From Bacteroidota bacterium (lineage in GTDB: Bacteria > Bacteroidota > Bacteroidia > Chitinophagales > BACL12), in assembly GCA_016706255.1 (NCBI GenBank), contig JADJJZ010000029.1, positions 434,001-498,000 of the forward strand: 64,000 bases of DNA. The letters run 5' to 3'. The notes below the pieces were generated by a model. That model was not told the origin of the DNA and searched no databases. It was given only the letters and a program-made list of their open reading frames with translations. Position 1 is the first letter of the stretch. Each line of letters opens with the position of its first letter. Positions 25,504 to 33,760 of this stretch are shown in pieces. Both the position numbers and the translations under genes were made by a program.

Positions 25504-28026
25504 TTGCGCCCACTTTTATTAACCCTGCTTGTTGGGCTAAGTATACAATGTGTATCTGCTCAATTTTGTATTCCGGAATATACCGCCGGCACAACCGATT
25601 TTGATTATATTGATGGTGTTGCCATTAATACGATAAATAATCTCGATAATGGTGCAGGTGATGGAACAGGTTATAGCGATTATACCGATTTAAATACATC
25701 ATTATTTCAAGGCAATACGTACGAATTAACGCTTGTTAATACGCCTGCTTATGCCGAAGGTTATCGCGGATGGATTGATTATAATCAGGACGGATTATTT
25801 ACCGATGATGAAGAAATTTTTACACCAATTTTATTACCTGCTAGCGCGGAAACCATACAATCAATTTTAATTCCTGCAGATGCACCGGAAGGAACTACTA
25901 TCATGCGCATCAGATGCGTTTACAATAGTATTGATTTCGACGCATGTGCTGTTGAAACTTATGGTGAGGCTGAAGATTATACCGTAAATATCATTGGAGT
26001 TGATGCAGATATTACTATTAATTCAATTGACCCGATTGCTGATGCCTGTGAATTACCGACAAATCAACTCATTACTATCGAATTAAACAATATTGGCATA
26101 ACAGATGCTTCCGGTTTTAATGTTGCATACCAGGTTGATGGCGCAGCTACCGTAACCGAAATATTTCCGGGTGTTTTGGGGGTAGATGAAATTGCATCCT
26201 ACACTTTTACTGCTACCGCTGATTTATCCCTTGATGGTGAACATGAAATTGTTGCCTGGATTGAATGGGTAGATGATACCTATCCTTTTAATGATACAAC
26301 TCAGTTAAATGTGATGAATACGGAAACACTTATTACGGCAGGATTTCCGGATAATATTTGTTACGATGGCAGCACCATATTTCCAACCGACGCTCCTCCG
26401 GGCGGTGTTTGGTCAGGCGAAACAATTATTAATGCAACAACGGGTGAAATGGACCCTGCATTAGCGGGTGGTGTTGGATCAACTACAACTGTTACTTATG
26501 CTTATGAACCTGTTGCCGATTATGCCGTATTTGAAATTCCTTTTTATCCAAAACCACTGGGCATTTATGATGATATTGGATTGGGAGATGATGATTCTGA
26601 AGACGATATTAACATCGGGTTTGATTTTACTTTTTTTGATCATGTTTACAACAAAATATTTATTTCATCTAATGGATTAATTGGATTTGGTGCACCAAAT
26701 GATTCGTATTTATTACAACATTTACCAAAACCCTCCGAGCCTAATAATTTAATCGCATTTTGCTGGACCGATTTAGACCCAAGTTCCGGTGGAGATATTT
26801 ATTATGAATTACAAGGTGTTGCTCCGAATAGAAAATTTATTATTGAATATAAAAATGTACGTCATTATTTATCAGCAGCAACTGTTTCGGGTCAAATTGT
26901 ATTGTATGAAACAACAAATGCGATTGATATTATCAATATCGATTTACAAAGTGATGGTGGAGAAATGACTCAGGGTATAGAAAACATTACAGGAACACAA
27001 GCTTATGTGGGTAGTGAAGATTTTAATAAATCGGTGTTTACCATTTTTAACAGGTCATGGCGTTATATTCCCACACCATGTGCCGTTACGGTAACAGATA
27101 CGATATCCTTTATTTCAGCTCCTGATGTTGCCATTGATGATGCATCAGCATGTGAAGGCACATCAATAACTTTAGATGCCGGTGATGGTGCTGAATTATA
27201 TGTATGGAATACAGGTGCTACAACCCAAGATATTACCGTTTATGAAAGCGGAATGTATACAGTTACCTATTACGCAAATGAAACTTGTTTTGTCAGCGAC
27301 TCAGCTTTAATTACCATATACCCAAATCCTGTAATCGATTTAGGTGATGATGGTATTTATTGTGAAGGCACTTATTTAGATGCAGAAAATTTCGGCAGTA
27401 ATTATATCTGGAATACAGGCGCAACCACACAAACTATTTATGTTGGCACTTCAGGAACATATTATGTGGATGTAACCATTCCTGCATCAGGATGTTTTGC
27501 ATCCGATACGGTTAATCTTGAAATAACACCATTACCGGTTGCCGATTTTGATGTAGTAACAGATGTGGGATTAACTGCACAATTTACCAGCTTGGCTACA
27601 GGCGCTACTACATGGTTTTGGGATTTTGGTGATGGCACTACTTCAACCGAAGAAAATCCAACTCATATTTATCCGGAAGCAGGAAGCTACACCGTAACAC
27701 TCGTAATTACCAATGATTGTGGTGCTGATATTTTTACGCAAACGATACAGGCAACTACCAGTGTAAATACAATTGCCAATGATGCTATGTTTTCGGTTTA
27801 TCCGAATCCGGTTACTTCAAATCTATATGTTGATTTTAATGTTCCGGCTGATATCACAGAAATCAATATTCAACTAATTGATATTACAGGACGTATATTA
27901 ATAAATCAAACAGTTAATAATATGAATATCGTTGAACTGAATTTGCAGGAATTACCTTCAGGTACCTACATGTTGAATATCCATGCCGGTTTACTAACAA
28001 CAATAAAAAGTATAATTAAGAACTAA
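25504..28026 (+). CDS. Large secreted GEVED/PKD protein with T9SS sorting domain
   Basis: 840 residues. Only a TTG at 25504 gives an in-frame start before the signal peptide (MRPLLLTLLVGLSIQCVSA); no upstream in-frame ATG or GTG precedes the previous stop. A GEVED domain covers about residues 55-160 (YRGWIDYNQDGLFTDDEEIF ... GEAEDYTVNI), Ig-like segments follow, and a PKD domain (WFWDFGDGTTSTEENPTHIY) lies near 700. The C-terminal 80 residues are a type A T9SS sorting domain (VYPNPVTSNLYVDF...LPSGTYMLNI). Its likely role is as a surface adhesin or matrix protein. Confidence 0.82.
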   Translation: MRPLLLTLLVGLSIQCVSAQFCIPEYTAGTTDFDYIDGVAINTINNLDNGAGDGTGYSDYTDLNTSLFQGNTYELTLVNTPAYAEGYRGWIDYNQDGLFTDDEEIFTPILLPASAETIQSILIPADAPEGTTIMRIRCVYNSIDFDACAVETYGEAEDYTVNIIGVDADITINSIDPIADACELPTNQLITIELNNIGITDASGFNVAYQVDGAATVTEIFPGVLGVDEIASYTFTATADLSLDGEHEIVAWIEWVDDTYPFNDTTQLNVMNTETLITAGFPDNICYDGSTIFPTDAPPGGVWSGETIINATTGEMDPALAGGVGSTTTVTYAYEPVADYAVFEIPFYPKPLGIYDDIGLGDDDSEDDINIGFDFTFFDHVYNKIFISSNGLIGFGAPNDSYLLQHLPKPSEPNNLIAFCWTDLDPSSGGDIYYELQGVAPNRKFIIEYKNVRHYLSAATVSGQIVLYETTNAIDIINIDLQSDGGEMTQGIENITGTQAYVGSEDFNKSVFTIFNRSWRYIPTPCAVTVTDTISFISAPDVAIDDASACEGTSITLDAGDGAELYVWNTGATTQDITVYESGMYTVTYYANETCFVSDSALITIYPNPVIDLGDDGIYCEGTYLDAENFGSNYIWNTGATTQTIYVGTSGTYYVDVTIPASGCFASDTVNLEITPLPVADFDVVTDVGLTAQFTSLATGATTWFWDFGDGTTSTEENPTHIYPEAGSYTVTLVITNDCGADIFTQTIQATTSVNTIANDAMFSVYPNPVTSNLYVDFNVPADITEINIQLIDITGRILINQTVNNMNIVELNLQELPSGTYMLNIHAGLLTTIKSIIKN

Positions 28027-29480
28027 TTATTTTTTATTCTATCCCGGATTGCCTGGAGTGTATCATCAATTAATAATTTTCCATCCCTGAACACTTCTTT
28101 CAGTGCTCCGGTTTTTTCTTCTTCCCAGGTACAATTATCATGTAACAAATAATCGTTGTTATTGTCCAAAGTAAGCTGTAATAAGCCTCTTGCTGATTTT
28201 TTTACCCCGTCATCTGTAACAGGATCTTTATATATTACGCGTTGTTCATTATTCACAATACCGTAAGTAGCTTTCATGGCAAATCCAAACGTATCGCGCG
28301 TATTATATTGATAGGTATAAGAGCCGATACCTAAAACCACATTAGTTGATGCGAACCCTTTTGCTTTTAATCTTTCACAAATATTTTTTGCACGCTCCAT
28401 TGTAATACTGTCACCATAAATGGTCCCGATGTAAGGCGCTAATTCTTTATACCCTTTAGCGTTTATTTTACCGCCAAAAACATCCCATAAAAGTTCCACG
28501 ACACCTTTGCGCTCATATTCCTTATCGCTTGTTACATCGCCACAAATAATATCAACAGGATCGCCTGAATCGGGGCGAATTACCACCTTGCCATTTCTAT
28601 TTACAATTTCTTCTTTTAATTGTGGTAAATATTCCAATAATACTGTCCATAAATTCCAGGTATCTGATACAATTGAAACAATTCCGCCGGGATAAATTTC
28701 TGTAATCAATCTTCTGAATGTATCTAATTCCCTTTCATTGGTGCCCATGCTCATCACTGAATGTTCAGTAGCTGCAACTGAGCCGCCTATTAATTCCGTA
28801 TCGGAATTTGCGTTATAGTATTTTTCTAAAAAATCAATAGCCGGAATCGTATCTGAGCCTGTAAAACTTAACAAATGGCCTGCACCTGATATCATTGCTG
28901 CTTCCAAACCTGCCATGCCACGCATTGAAAAATCATGTCCCTGCCATTGCACGAAAGCAGTATCATCGCTTGTTTCTGATGCATATGCAGATAATATTTT
29001 GTGGTACGCTTTTGCAATTGTTGCCGATGTACAAGGCATCCAGACAATTACAGAAAATAGTGTTTCGAAATAATTAGTTAGCCAGAAAAAATCAGGAAGT
29101 GTATTATACATCGTGCACATCGGTATGCGCGCATGCGTGCCCGTTCCTTCAGGAATAGCTTTAATTACCATTGGAATATAGCCAAGGTCATGTAATGCAG
29201 CAATATGTTCAATTCCAATATTGTTTGGTCCAAGATAATTATTTACACGACGGGTGTATTCGTTTAATACTTGTTGTTTCGGTTTTTTGAAAAAATTTAT
29301 TTCAAAATCTTCCAGCAAATATTTTTTAATGAAATATTGTAACCCAAAAAAGGTGATTTTATCAATTTCTTCATATCTGCTTCTGCGTGGCGCCCAATTT
29401 GAATAAACAAGGGATGTTCCGCTAGGGTATTGACGTCTGTGGTCTAATTTATAACCATCAGTTAATAAGAGTGGTAACAT
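28023..29480 (-). CDS. nadV: Nicotinamide phosphoribosyltransferase
   Basis: Joins nicotinamide and PRPP to NMN, the salvage entry to NAD that skips deamidation. The 485 residues match NAMPT from end to end: LLTDGYKLDHRRQYPSGT, FFGLQYFIKKYL, and GHDFSMRGMAGLEAA where Asp183 occupies the place of the Asp (219 in human NAMPT) that favours nicotinamide over nicotinate. His240 in AATEHSVMSMG is the expected catalytic His. It follows prs by 50 bp on the same strand and is probably co-transcribed with it under NrtR control. Its last 4 bp overlap the convergent T9SS gene. Confidence 0.93.
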   Translation of the reverse strand: MLPLLLTDGYKLDHRRQYPSGTSLVYSNWAPRRSRYEEIDKITFFGLQYFIKKYLLEDFEINFFKKPKQQVLNEYTRRVNNYLGPNNIGIEHIAALHDLGYIPMVIKAIPEGTGTHARIPMCTMYNTLPDFFWLTNYFETLFSVIVWMPCTSATIAKAYHKILSAYASETSDDTAFVQWQGHDFSMRGMAGLEAAMISGAGHLLSFTGSDTIPAIDFLEKYYNANSDTELIGGSVAATEHSVMSMGTNERELDTFRRLITEIYPGGIVSIVSDTWNLWTVLLEYLPQLKEEIVNRNGKVVIRPDSGDPVDIICGDVTSDKEYERKGVVELLWDVFGGKINAKGYKELAPYIGTIYGDSITMERAKNICERLKAKGFASTNVVLGIGSYTYQYNTRDTFGFAMKATYGIVNNEQRVIYKDPVTDDGVKKSARGLLQLTLDNNNDYLLHDNCTWEEEKTGALKEVFRDGKLLIDDTLQAIRDRIKNN

Positions 29481-29530
29481 ATAGGTAGGTTTAGTGCGTT
29501 TAAAATGCAGGGTGTGAAAAGAAGTAATAT

Positions 29531-30364
29531 TTAATTTGTCATCGCTAAGTTAAATGTAGATACAAACGAATTTTCTTTTTGCGGAAAAGAATTTGTTGTA
29601 AAGATGTTTTTGAAATGCGCTTGTAATTCATTTAACCCTTTGCTGAAAATGCCATGGCTGACAGCCAAATATAAATCACCGGCATTTTTTTCTTTTAGCG
29701 TTTTGGCAATTCCGATAAACGTAGCGCCGCCATCACAAATATCATCTACAATTAAACAAGGTTGCCGGTTTAAATCATCTGTAAAGGCAGTAAATCCGTC
29801 TATTTTGCCGGTTTCAGTGTTACGGTGTTTCCTGCATTCAACTACCGAATATTTGTTTAAAAATGCGCTTAATCCGTAAATCTTTTTTAGCGAACCACCG
29901 TCAGGTGCTACTAACAACGTTGAAGCCGGTATTTGCTCATAAACCCAATTAATAAATTCATAATTATTCATAACAACACAATTGTTCAACAATGCAGGAA
30001 CAACTTCCGAATGGGGATCAAAAATTACAACTTGTTTAAAATGTAACTGATTGATTAAGTCAGCATAAACTTTTGCAGTTAATGGTTCACCTGAAACCAT
30101 AACTCTGTCTTGGCGGGCACCGGGGAAGTAAGGTAAAAACAAATTAAGCGATTGTATTCCTGCTCTGCGCAATGCGTCGCAAGCAACAAAGAGTAAGCCC
30201 AAATCATTAAATGTTGTAATGCGGTGCGTCACCCAGGCTGTTTCACCTTCAATTGAATTGGTATTTAATTTCACATGTGGCTCTCCGCCAGAAAAGGTGA
30301 AAGTTTCAAATTCTATTTCCTGCAGCAAAAGCGGTTTAAAGGAGGAATCGAGATTTAATACCAT
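29531..30364 (-). CDS. prs: Ribose-phosphate pyrophosphokinase paired with NadV
   Basis: Makes PRPP from ribose-5-phosphate and ATP. Motifs: LFLPYFPGARQDRVM, IFDPHSEVVPALL, VAPDGGSLKK and the PRPP-binding loop CLIVDDICDGGATF. I start at ATG 30364 (277 residues, MVLNLDSS). An ATG at 30391 would run straight through the NrtR operator and promoter. The protein is shorter than housekeeping PrsA (about 310) and resembles the dedicated Prs found beside nadV, so it likely supplies PRPP for NMN synthesis rather than general metabolism. Confidence 0.88.
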   Translation of the reverse strand: MVLNLDSSFKPLLLQEIEFETFTFSGGEPHVKLNTNSIEGETAWVTHRITTFNDLGLLFVACDALRRAGIQSLNLFLPYFPGARQDRVMVSGEPLTAKVYADLINQLHFKQVVIFDPHSEVVPALLNNCVVMNNYEFINWVYEQIPASTLLVAPDGGSLKKIYGLSAFLNKYSVVECRKHRNTETGKIDGFTAFTDDLNRQPCLIVDDICDGGATFIGIAKTLKEKNAGDLYLAVSHGIFSKGLNELQAHFKNIFTTNSFPQKENSFVSTFNLAMTN

Positions 30365-30365
30365 T

Positions 30366-30388
30366 TGCGTATTTTTTACGCAAATATA
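30366..30388 (-). promoter_or_regulatory. NrtR operator overlapping the prs-nadV promoter
   Basis: TGCGTA-N5-TACGCA (30366-30382) is a perfect inverted repeat one base before the prs ATG. The Bacteroidota -7 element TATATTTG (30381-30388, minus strand) overlaps its distal half, with a TTG 19 nt further upstream. The same operator and -7 pair, with the same 1-bp spacing to ATG, occurs in front of nrtR at 31128. A repressor bound here would cover the transcription start. Confidence 0.75.
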
Positions 30389-30427
30389 CACTGCCTTTTT
30401 AACTTACCAAATAATTAACCTAAAAAG

Positions 30428-31126
30428 TTATAAAAATTTCAAGTCCAACTGCCAACCTGATTTAGTTAATTCATAGTATCTGCTTTTATCAAACTGGTAC
30501 AATTTACCCGGACGGCCAACAGCATTTGATGCAAATTCATTTGTTTCAATTAATATTTCACTGGCCAGCACTTTTTTGCGGAAATTACGTCTGTCAATCT
30601 GCTTTCCTAAAATGGTAATATATAAATTCTCCAGGTCTGAGAATGGGAATTTATCGGCTAATAATTCGAAACCTATGGGTTGATATTGAATTTTGTCAGA
30701 CAATCGTGTCGAAGCATATTGAATCATTTTATTGTGGTCGTAGCCTGTTTTAGGCACTTTCAGCAGTGGAAACCACTTAGCATCCTTAGCATCGCTACCT
30801 GCAGTTATATTAAATTGTGAAGGATCAACCAAGGCATAATAGGCAACACTCACAACTCTGCCACGCGGGTCACGATGTACATTATCGCCGTAGGTATACA
30901 ATTGTTCAAGGTAGTCAACCCTGATTCCAGCTTCCTCATTTAATTCGCTAATAACAGCATCTTTAAGTAGTTCATCGTTATTGATAAAGCCACCGGGTAA
31001 AACCCATTTATTTGCCATTTCGCCAAACTTTTGTTTTACCAGTAACACCTGTAATTCATTTTGGTTATACCCAAAAACAATTGCATCAACTGCGAGTTTA
31101 ATGTCCTGATTTTTTGCGATTGCCAT
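30428..31126 (-). CDS. nrtR: NrtR-family Nudix-related transcriptional regulator
   Basis: 232 residues: an N-terminal Nudix domain (1-145) and a C-terminal winged helix (about 150-230, with RRNFRKKVLASEILIE and VGRPGKLYQFDKSRY). The Nudix box reads G46x5E52x7S60E61LNE64E65AG67, so the conserved Arg is Ser while the metal-binding Glu residues remain; many NrtR proteins have lost hydrolase activity and use this domain to sense ADP-ribose. Family members repress NAD genes, and here the identical palindrome precedes nrtR itself and prs-nadV, supporting that role with autoregulation. AraR-like relatives in the same family control sugars, but the context favours NAD. Confidence 0.87.
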   Translation of the reverse strand: MAIAKNQDIKLAVDAIVFGYNQNELQVLLVKQKFGEMANKWVLPGGFINNDELLKDAVISELNEEAGIRVDYLEQLYTYGDNVHRDPRGRVVSVAYYALVDPSQFNITAGSDAKDAKWFPLLKVPKTGYDHNKMIQYASTRLSDKIQYQPIGFELLADKFPFSDLENLYITILGKQIDRRNFRKKVLASEILIETNEFASNAVGRPGKLYQFDKSRYYELTKSGWQLDLKFL

Positions 31127-31127
31127 A

Positions 31128-31150
31128 TGCGTATTTTTTACGCAAATATA
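31128..31150 (-). promoter_or_regulatory. NrtR operator overlapping its own promoter
   Basis: TGCGTA-N5-TACGCA (31128-31144), one base before the nrtR ATG, overlaps the -7 element TATATTTG (31143-31150). A TTG sits 17 nt upstream, at the very edge of the TGTACC repeat array. The 24-bp stretch covering the operator and -7 element is identical to the one before prs. Confidence 0.75.
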
Positions 31151-31170
31151 CCAAAAAGAATTAAACTCAA

Positions 31171-31202
31171 TGTACCAATGTACCGATGTACCAATGTACC
31201 AA
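31171..31202. repeat. Four tandem TGTACC octamers, array 1
   Basis: Units TGTACCAA, TGTACCGA, TGTACCAA, TGTACCAA with exact 8-bp period, followed by TGGAACAGCCG. The same 32 bp recurs at 31350. Confidence 0.85.
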
Positions 31203-31349
31203 TGGAACAGCCGATTTTGAGTTAGTATTTTATTCGGAGTTCTCGATAATGTTTACGCCGCGGCGGATGGTGATTAATGTGCTGATTAACAGCCGGTTCA
31301 CAGTGCGATTTGAATTAGAACTTCGACGGGTAATTCTCGCCATGATTGA

Positions 31350-31381
31350 TGTACCAATGTACCGATGTACCAATGTACCAA
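31350..31381. repeat. Four tandem TGTACC octamers, array 2
   Basis: Identical in unit order to array 1, 179 bp later, again followed by TGGAACAGCCG. Confidence 0.85.
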
Positions 31382-31385
31382 TGGA

Positions 31386-31700
31386 ACAGCCGATTTTGAG
31401 TGGGAATTTCATTCGGAGCTGTCGTTGGGGCTAATCAATATTAGCCGACTCATAATTAAATTATTAATCATTTTTTGAAAATTTGAATAGGAGTAAGATT
31501 GTCATTCCAACGACTAACCCATTAGCTAATTTGCTAATTGCTAATTAACAGCCGATTTTGAGTGGGAATTTCATTCGGAGCTGCCGTTGGGGCTAATCAA
31601 TATTAGCCCGACTCATAATTAAATTATTAATCATTTAATGAATATTTGAATAGGAGTATGATTGTCATTCTAACGACTAACCCATTAGCTAATTTGCTAA
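31386..31700. repeat. Direct duplication of a 162-bp unit
   Basis: Copy 1 (31386-31547) and copy 2 (31548-about 31700) begin ACAGCCGATTTTGAGTGGG and continue with only a few differences through GCTGNCGTTGGGGCTAATC, a CTAATCAATATTAG palindrome, and GACTAACCCATTAGCTAAT. Each ends in short GCTAATT repeats. The near identity implies recent duplication or gene conversion. Confidence 0.8.
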
Positions 31701-31779
31701 TCGGCAATTTGCTAATTATCGACTGTTTTTAGAACTTCGAAAGTGAATTCTAGCCCTGATTGAAGCGGAAACAAACTAA

Positions 31780-31811
31780 TGTACCAATTTGGTGATGTAC
31801 CGATGTACCAA
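31780..31811. repeat. Four tandem octamers, array 3 (one degraded)
   Basis: TGTACCAA, TTTGGTGA, TGTACCGA, TGTACCAA keep the 8-bp period although the second unit has decayed. TGGTACAGCCGGTTTTGAG follows, as after the other arrays. Confidence 0.75.
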
Positions 31812-31972
31812 TGGTACAGCCGGTTTTGAGTATGATTGTAATTATATAGTTTGTTGCAGCGAAAAGCAGGTTGCGAATTTTATTAGAAGGGGGATGTTGC
31901 TGCTCCAAAAAAAATACTATTTTCTTTTACTCGAAAATGATTAGTTATAGCACTTATGTGTGCATTATTTGA

Positions 31973-32485
31973 TTAAACGCAAGCGCTCCAAATAGCGCCA
32001 ATTGTTGCGCCGGCTAATGTGCCGAAAAAAAGAAATAACAATGCAGGGCCTTGCATTTTTCGGCGCATTATTTTTGTGATGGAATTTTGTAATTGATTGC
32101 TTCCCTCCTGTTTACCGGTATTTGAGAATCCGGATTGTAATAATTGTGGTAATGAGGCCGACATTTCATCGTGAAAAATTACGCGTATTTCATCAATTAA
32201 TTTATCATCAATAAACATACTTAATACGGGCATTTTTACGGTGAGTTTATTCGCCATAAAATCATCAAAAAGTCCGAGAATTTTTGTTTCAATTTCCTGA
32301 ATTCCTGTGGTGCCGGATGCATTAGATTCGGTAACTGCCTGCTGAATAATATTATTTAAACCTTCATGTAAACGAATGCCAAATAAATGGGTATGATTAA
32401 ACGCATAAAACCACAACAAGAGATTTACAATGCCGGCAATTAAACCGACAACGGCACCAAATAAAATAAATCCTATTGCATCCAT
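31973..32485 (-). CDS. DUF445-like membrane protein
   Basis: 170 residues. An N-terminal membrane helix (FGAVVGLIAGIVNLLLWFYA) and a C-terminal one (GPALLFLFFGTLAGATIGAIW) flank a charged helical domain (residues 40-145) containing IDDKLIDEIRVIFHDEM. This resembles the architecture of short DUF445/YheB proteins, which hug the membrane with both ends; the match is by pattern only. It overlaps the end of pyrE by 13 bp and is likely in the same transcript. Function unknown. Confidence 0.55.
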   Translation of the reverse strand: MDAIGFILFGAVVGLIAGIVNLLLWFYAFNHTHLFGIRLHEGLNNIIQQAVTESNASGTTGIQEIETKILGLFDDFMANKLTVKMPVLSMFIDDKLIDEIRVIFHDEMSASLPQLLQSGFSNTGKQEGSNQLQNSITKIMRRKMQGPALLFLFFGTLAGATIGAIWSACV

Positions 32486-33114
32486 CCGGAAGGATTTTGG
32501 CGCCAGTCGTTGAGCAATGATTCGGTGTCGCGTGCAATTATTTCTTTGGTTAAAGCATATTGAATTAAACTCGGATAATCGGATAAGGTGTATAAATTAC
32601 AATCGGCCTGTTTAAATGCTTCATCGGCAATATCAAATGCATAAGTAAATAATGCAGTCATGCCCATAACATTTGCACCTGCATTACGCAACGCCTGCAC
32701 AGCAGTTAAACTACTACCGCCGGTGGAAACCAAATCTTCAATCACCACAACTTTTGCACCTTCGGGTAGCTTCCCTTCGATTTGATTACTTAGTCCGTGT
32801 TTTTTAGCTTCGGAGCGCACGTAAATAAATGGGAGATTAAGGGCATCAGCAACCAATGCACCGTGCGGAATTCCGGCAGTAGCCACACCGGCGATGATTT
32901 CCACACCGGGAAACTTTTGACTAATACCATTGGCTAGCGTATTTTTGAGCCAGGTTCTGATTTCCGGGAATGACAGGGTGAGCCGATTATCGCAATAAAT
33001 CGGGGACCGCCAGCCACTAGCCCAGGTAAATGGTTCATTCGGGCGCAGTTTAATGGCACCGATGGTTAATAATTTTTCAGCGAAAAGAGTTGCGTCACTA
33101 GAATTAAAGAGCAT
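32473..33114 (-). CDS. pyrE: Orotate phosphoribosyltransferase
   Basis: Converts orotate and PRPP to orotidine 5'-phosphate in pyrimidine synthesis. 213 residues with AIKLRPNEPFTWASGWRSPI near the N-terminus, the substrate loop VRSEAKKHGLSNQIEG and the PRPP motif VVVIEDLVSTGGSSL. Its start codon (33114) and that of the divergent Nudix gene (33113) share two bases inside a single CATG, so each promoter must lie within the neighbour's coding region. Confidence 0.95.
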   Translation of the reverse strand: MLFNSSDATLFAEKLLTIGAIKLRPNEPFTWASGWRSPIYCDNRLTLSFPEIRTWLKNTLANGISQKFPGVEIIAGVATAGIPHGALVADALNLPFIYVRSEAKKHGLSNQIEGKLPEGAKVVVIEDLVSTGGSSLTAVQALRNAGANVMGMTALFTYAFDIADEAFKQADCNLYTLSDYPSLIQYALTKEIIARDTESLLNDWRQNPSGWMQ

Positions 33115-33760
33115 GGCCCAAAGCTATAAAATTTTCATCAACGAGACACCGGTTTACCTGTTTGAAGGTGGTTTACCGGCAACAGTTAATACAAATGATA
33201 TTAATAATCCGGTTTTTACCTCTGACCAAAAAAAAGATATCGATAAAGCCTTTTATCTGATTGAAAACAACGCCGGTGTTAAGAGCCTGACTGTTTATGA
33301 ACATGATATAAAAGCATTTAAAAAAACACTTTTTGCCGAATATAAAACCATTCGTGCAGCAGGCGGATTGGTATTTAATAATAAAGATGAGGTGTTATTA
33401 ATTTTTCGCAGAGCGATGTGGGATTTACCAAAAGGTAAAATTGATTTAGGTGAAAAGAAAAAGGCTGCAGCCTTGCGCGAAGTGCGAGAAGAAACCGGAT
33501 TGCTTAAACTTTCCATCGTAAAAAAGCTGCAAAAAACGTATCATACCTACCGACTTGAAAATGCCACTAAAGTGTTAAAGGTTACGTATTGGTATTTAAT
33601 GATGTGCAGCGATGATGCTCAGCCTGTACCGCAGCAAGAAGAAGATATTGAGATTGCTACATGGATTGCCAGCACTCAGGTTGATGAAAAATTAAATCGC
33701 GCTTATGCTACTGTGCGCGAGGTAGTTACCAAAGGTATTTTGGTTATGCACCACGGCTAA
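33113..33760 (+). CDS. Nudix hydrolase
   Basis: 215 residues from ATG 33113 (MAQSYKIFINETPVYLF), preferred to an ATG at 33053 whose 20 extra residues would lie within pyrE. The N-terminal 75 residues are a Bacteroidota-specific extension. The Nudix box GKIDLGEKKKAAALREVREE followed by TGL fits GX5EX7REUXEEXGU exactly, so hydrolysis of a nucleoside-diphosphate-linked substrate is expected; the substrate is unknown. The 3' end overlaps convergent coaD by 17 bp. Confidence 0.85.
   Translation: MAQSYKIFINETPVYLFEGGLPATVNTNDINNPVFTSDQKKDIDKAFYLIENNAGVKSLTVYEHDIKAFKKTLFAEYKTIRAAGGLVFNNKDEVLLIFRRAMWDLPKGKIDLGEKKKAAALREVREETGLLKLSIVKKLQKTYHTYRLENATKVLKVTYWYLMMCSDDAQPVPQQEEDIEIATWIASTQVDEKLNRAYATVREVVTKGILVMHHG

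Larger units (their letters stand above)
31151..31972. other. Non-coding mosaic of short and medium repeats
   Basis: 820 bp without a credible gene. It is built of recurring modules in a set order: a segment sharing TTAGAACTTCGA and TGATTGA (about 31314 and 31728), then a 32-bp array of four TGTACC octamers, then ACAGCCGATTTTGAGT followed by ATTTCATTCGGAG. Short open frames that cross the arrays are by-products of the repeats. The final part (31820-31972) is simple AT-rich sequence upstream of nothing obvious, since the next gene ends at 31973. Confidence 0.7.

Noticed and set aside
28023..31126. nadV-prs as part of a prophage, since some phages carry this pair
   Set aside because: No phage structural, integrase or lysis genes lie around it, and NrtR with matched operators indicates host regulation.
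31186..31434. Open frames running through the repeat mosaic on both strands
   Set aside because: They are built from the repeats themselves and have no domain, signal or conservation argument.
31171..31811. Possible CRISPR-like array in the TGTACC repeats
   Set aside because: Units are 8 bp with no spacers, and no cas genes are near.
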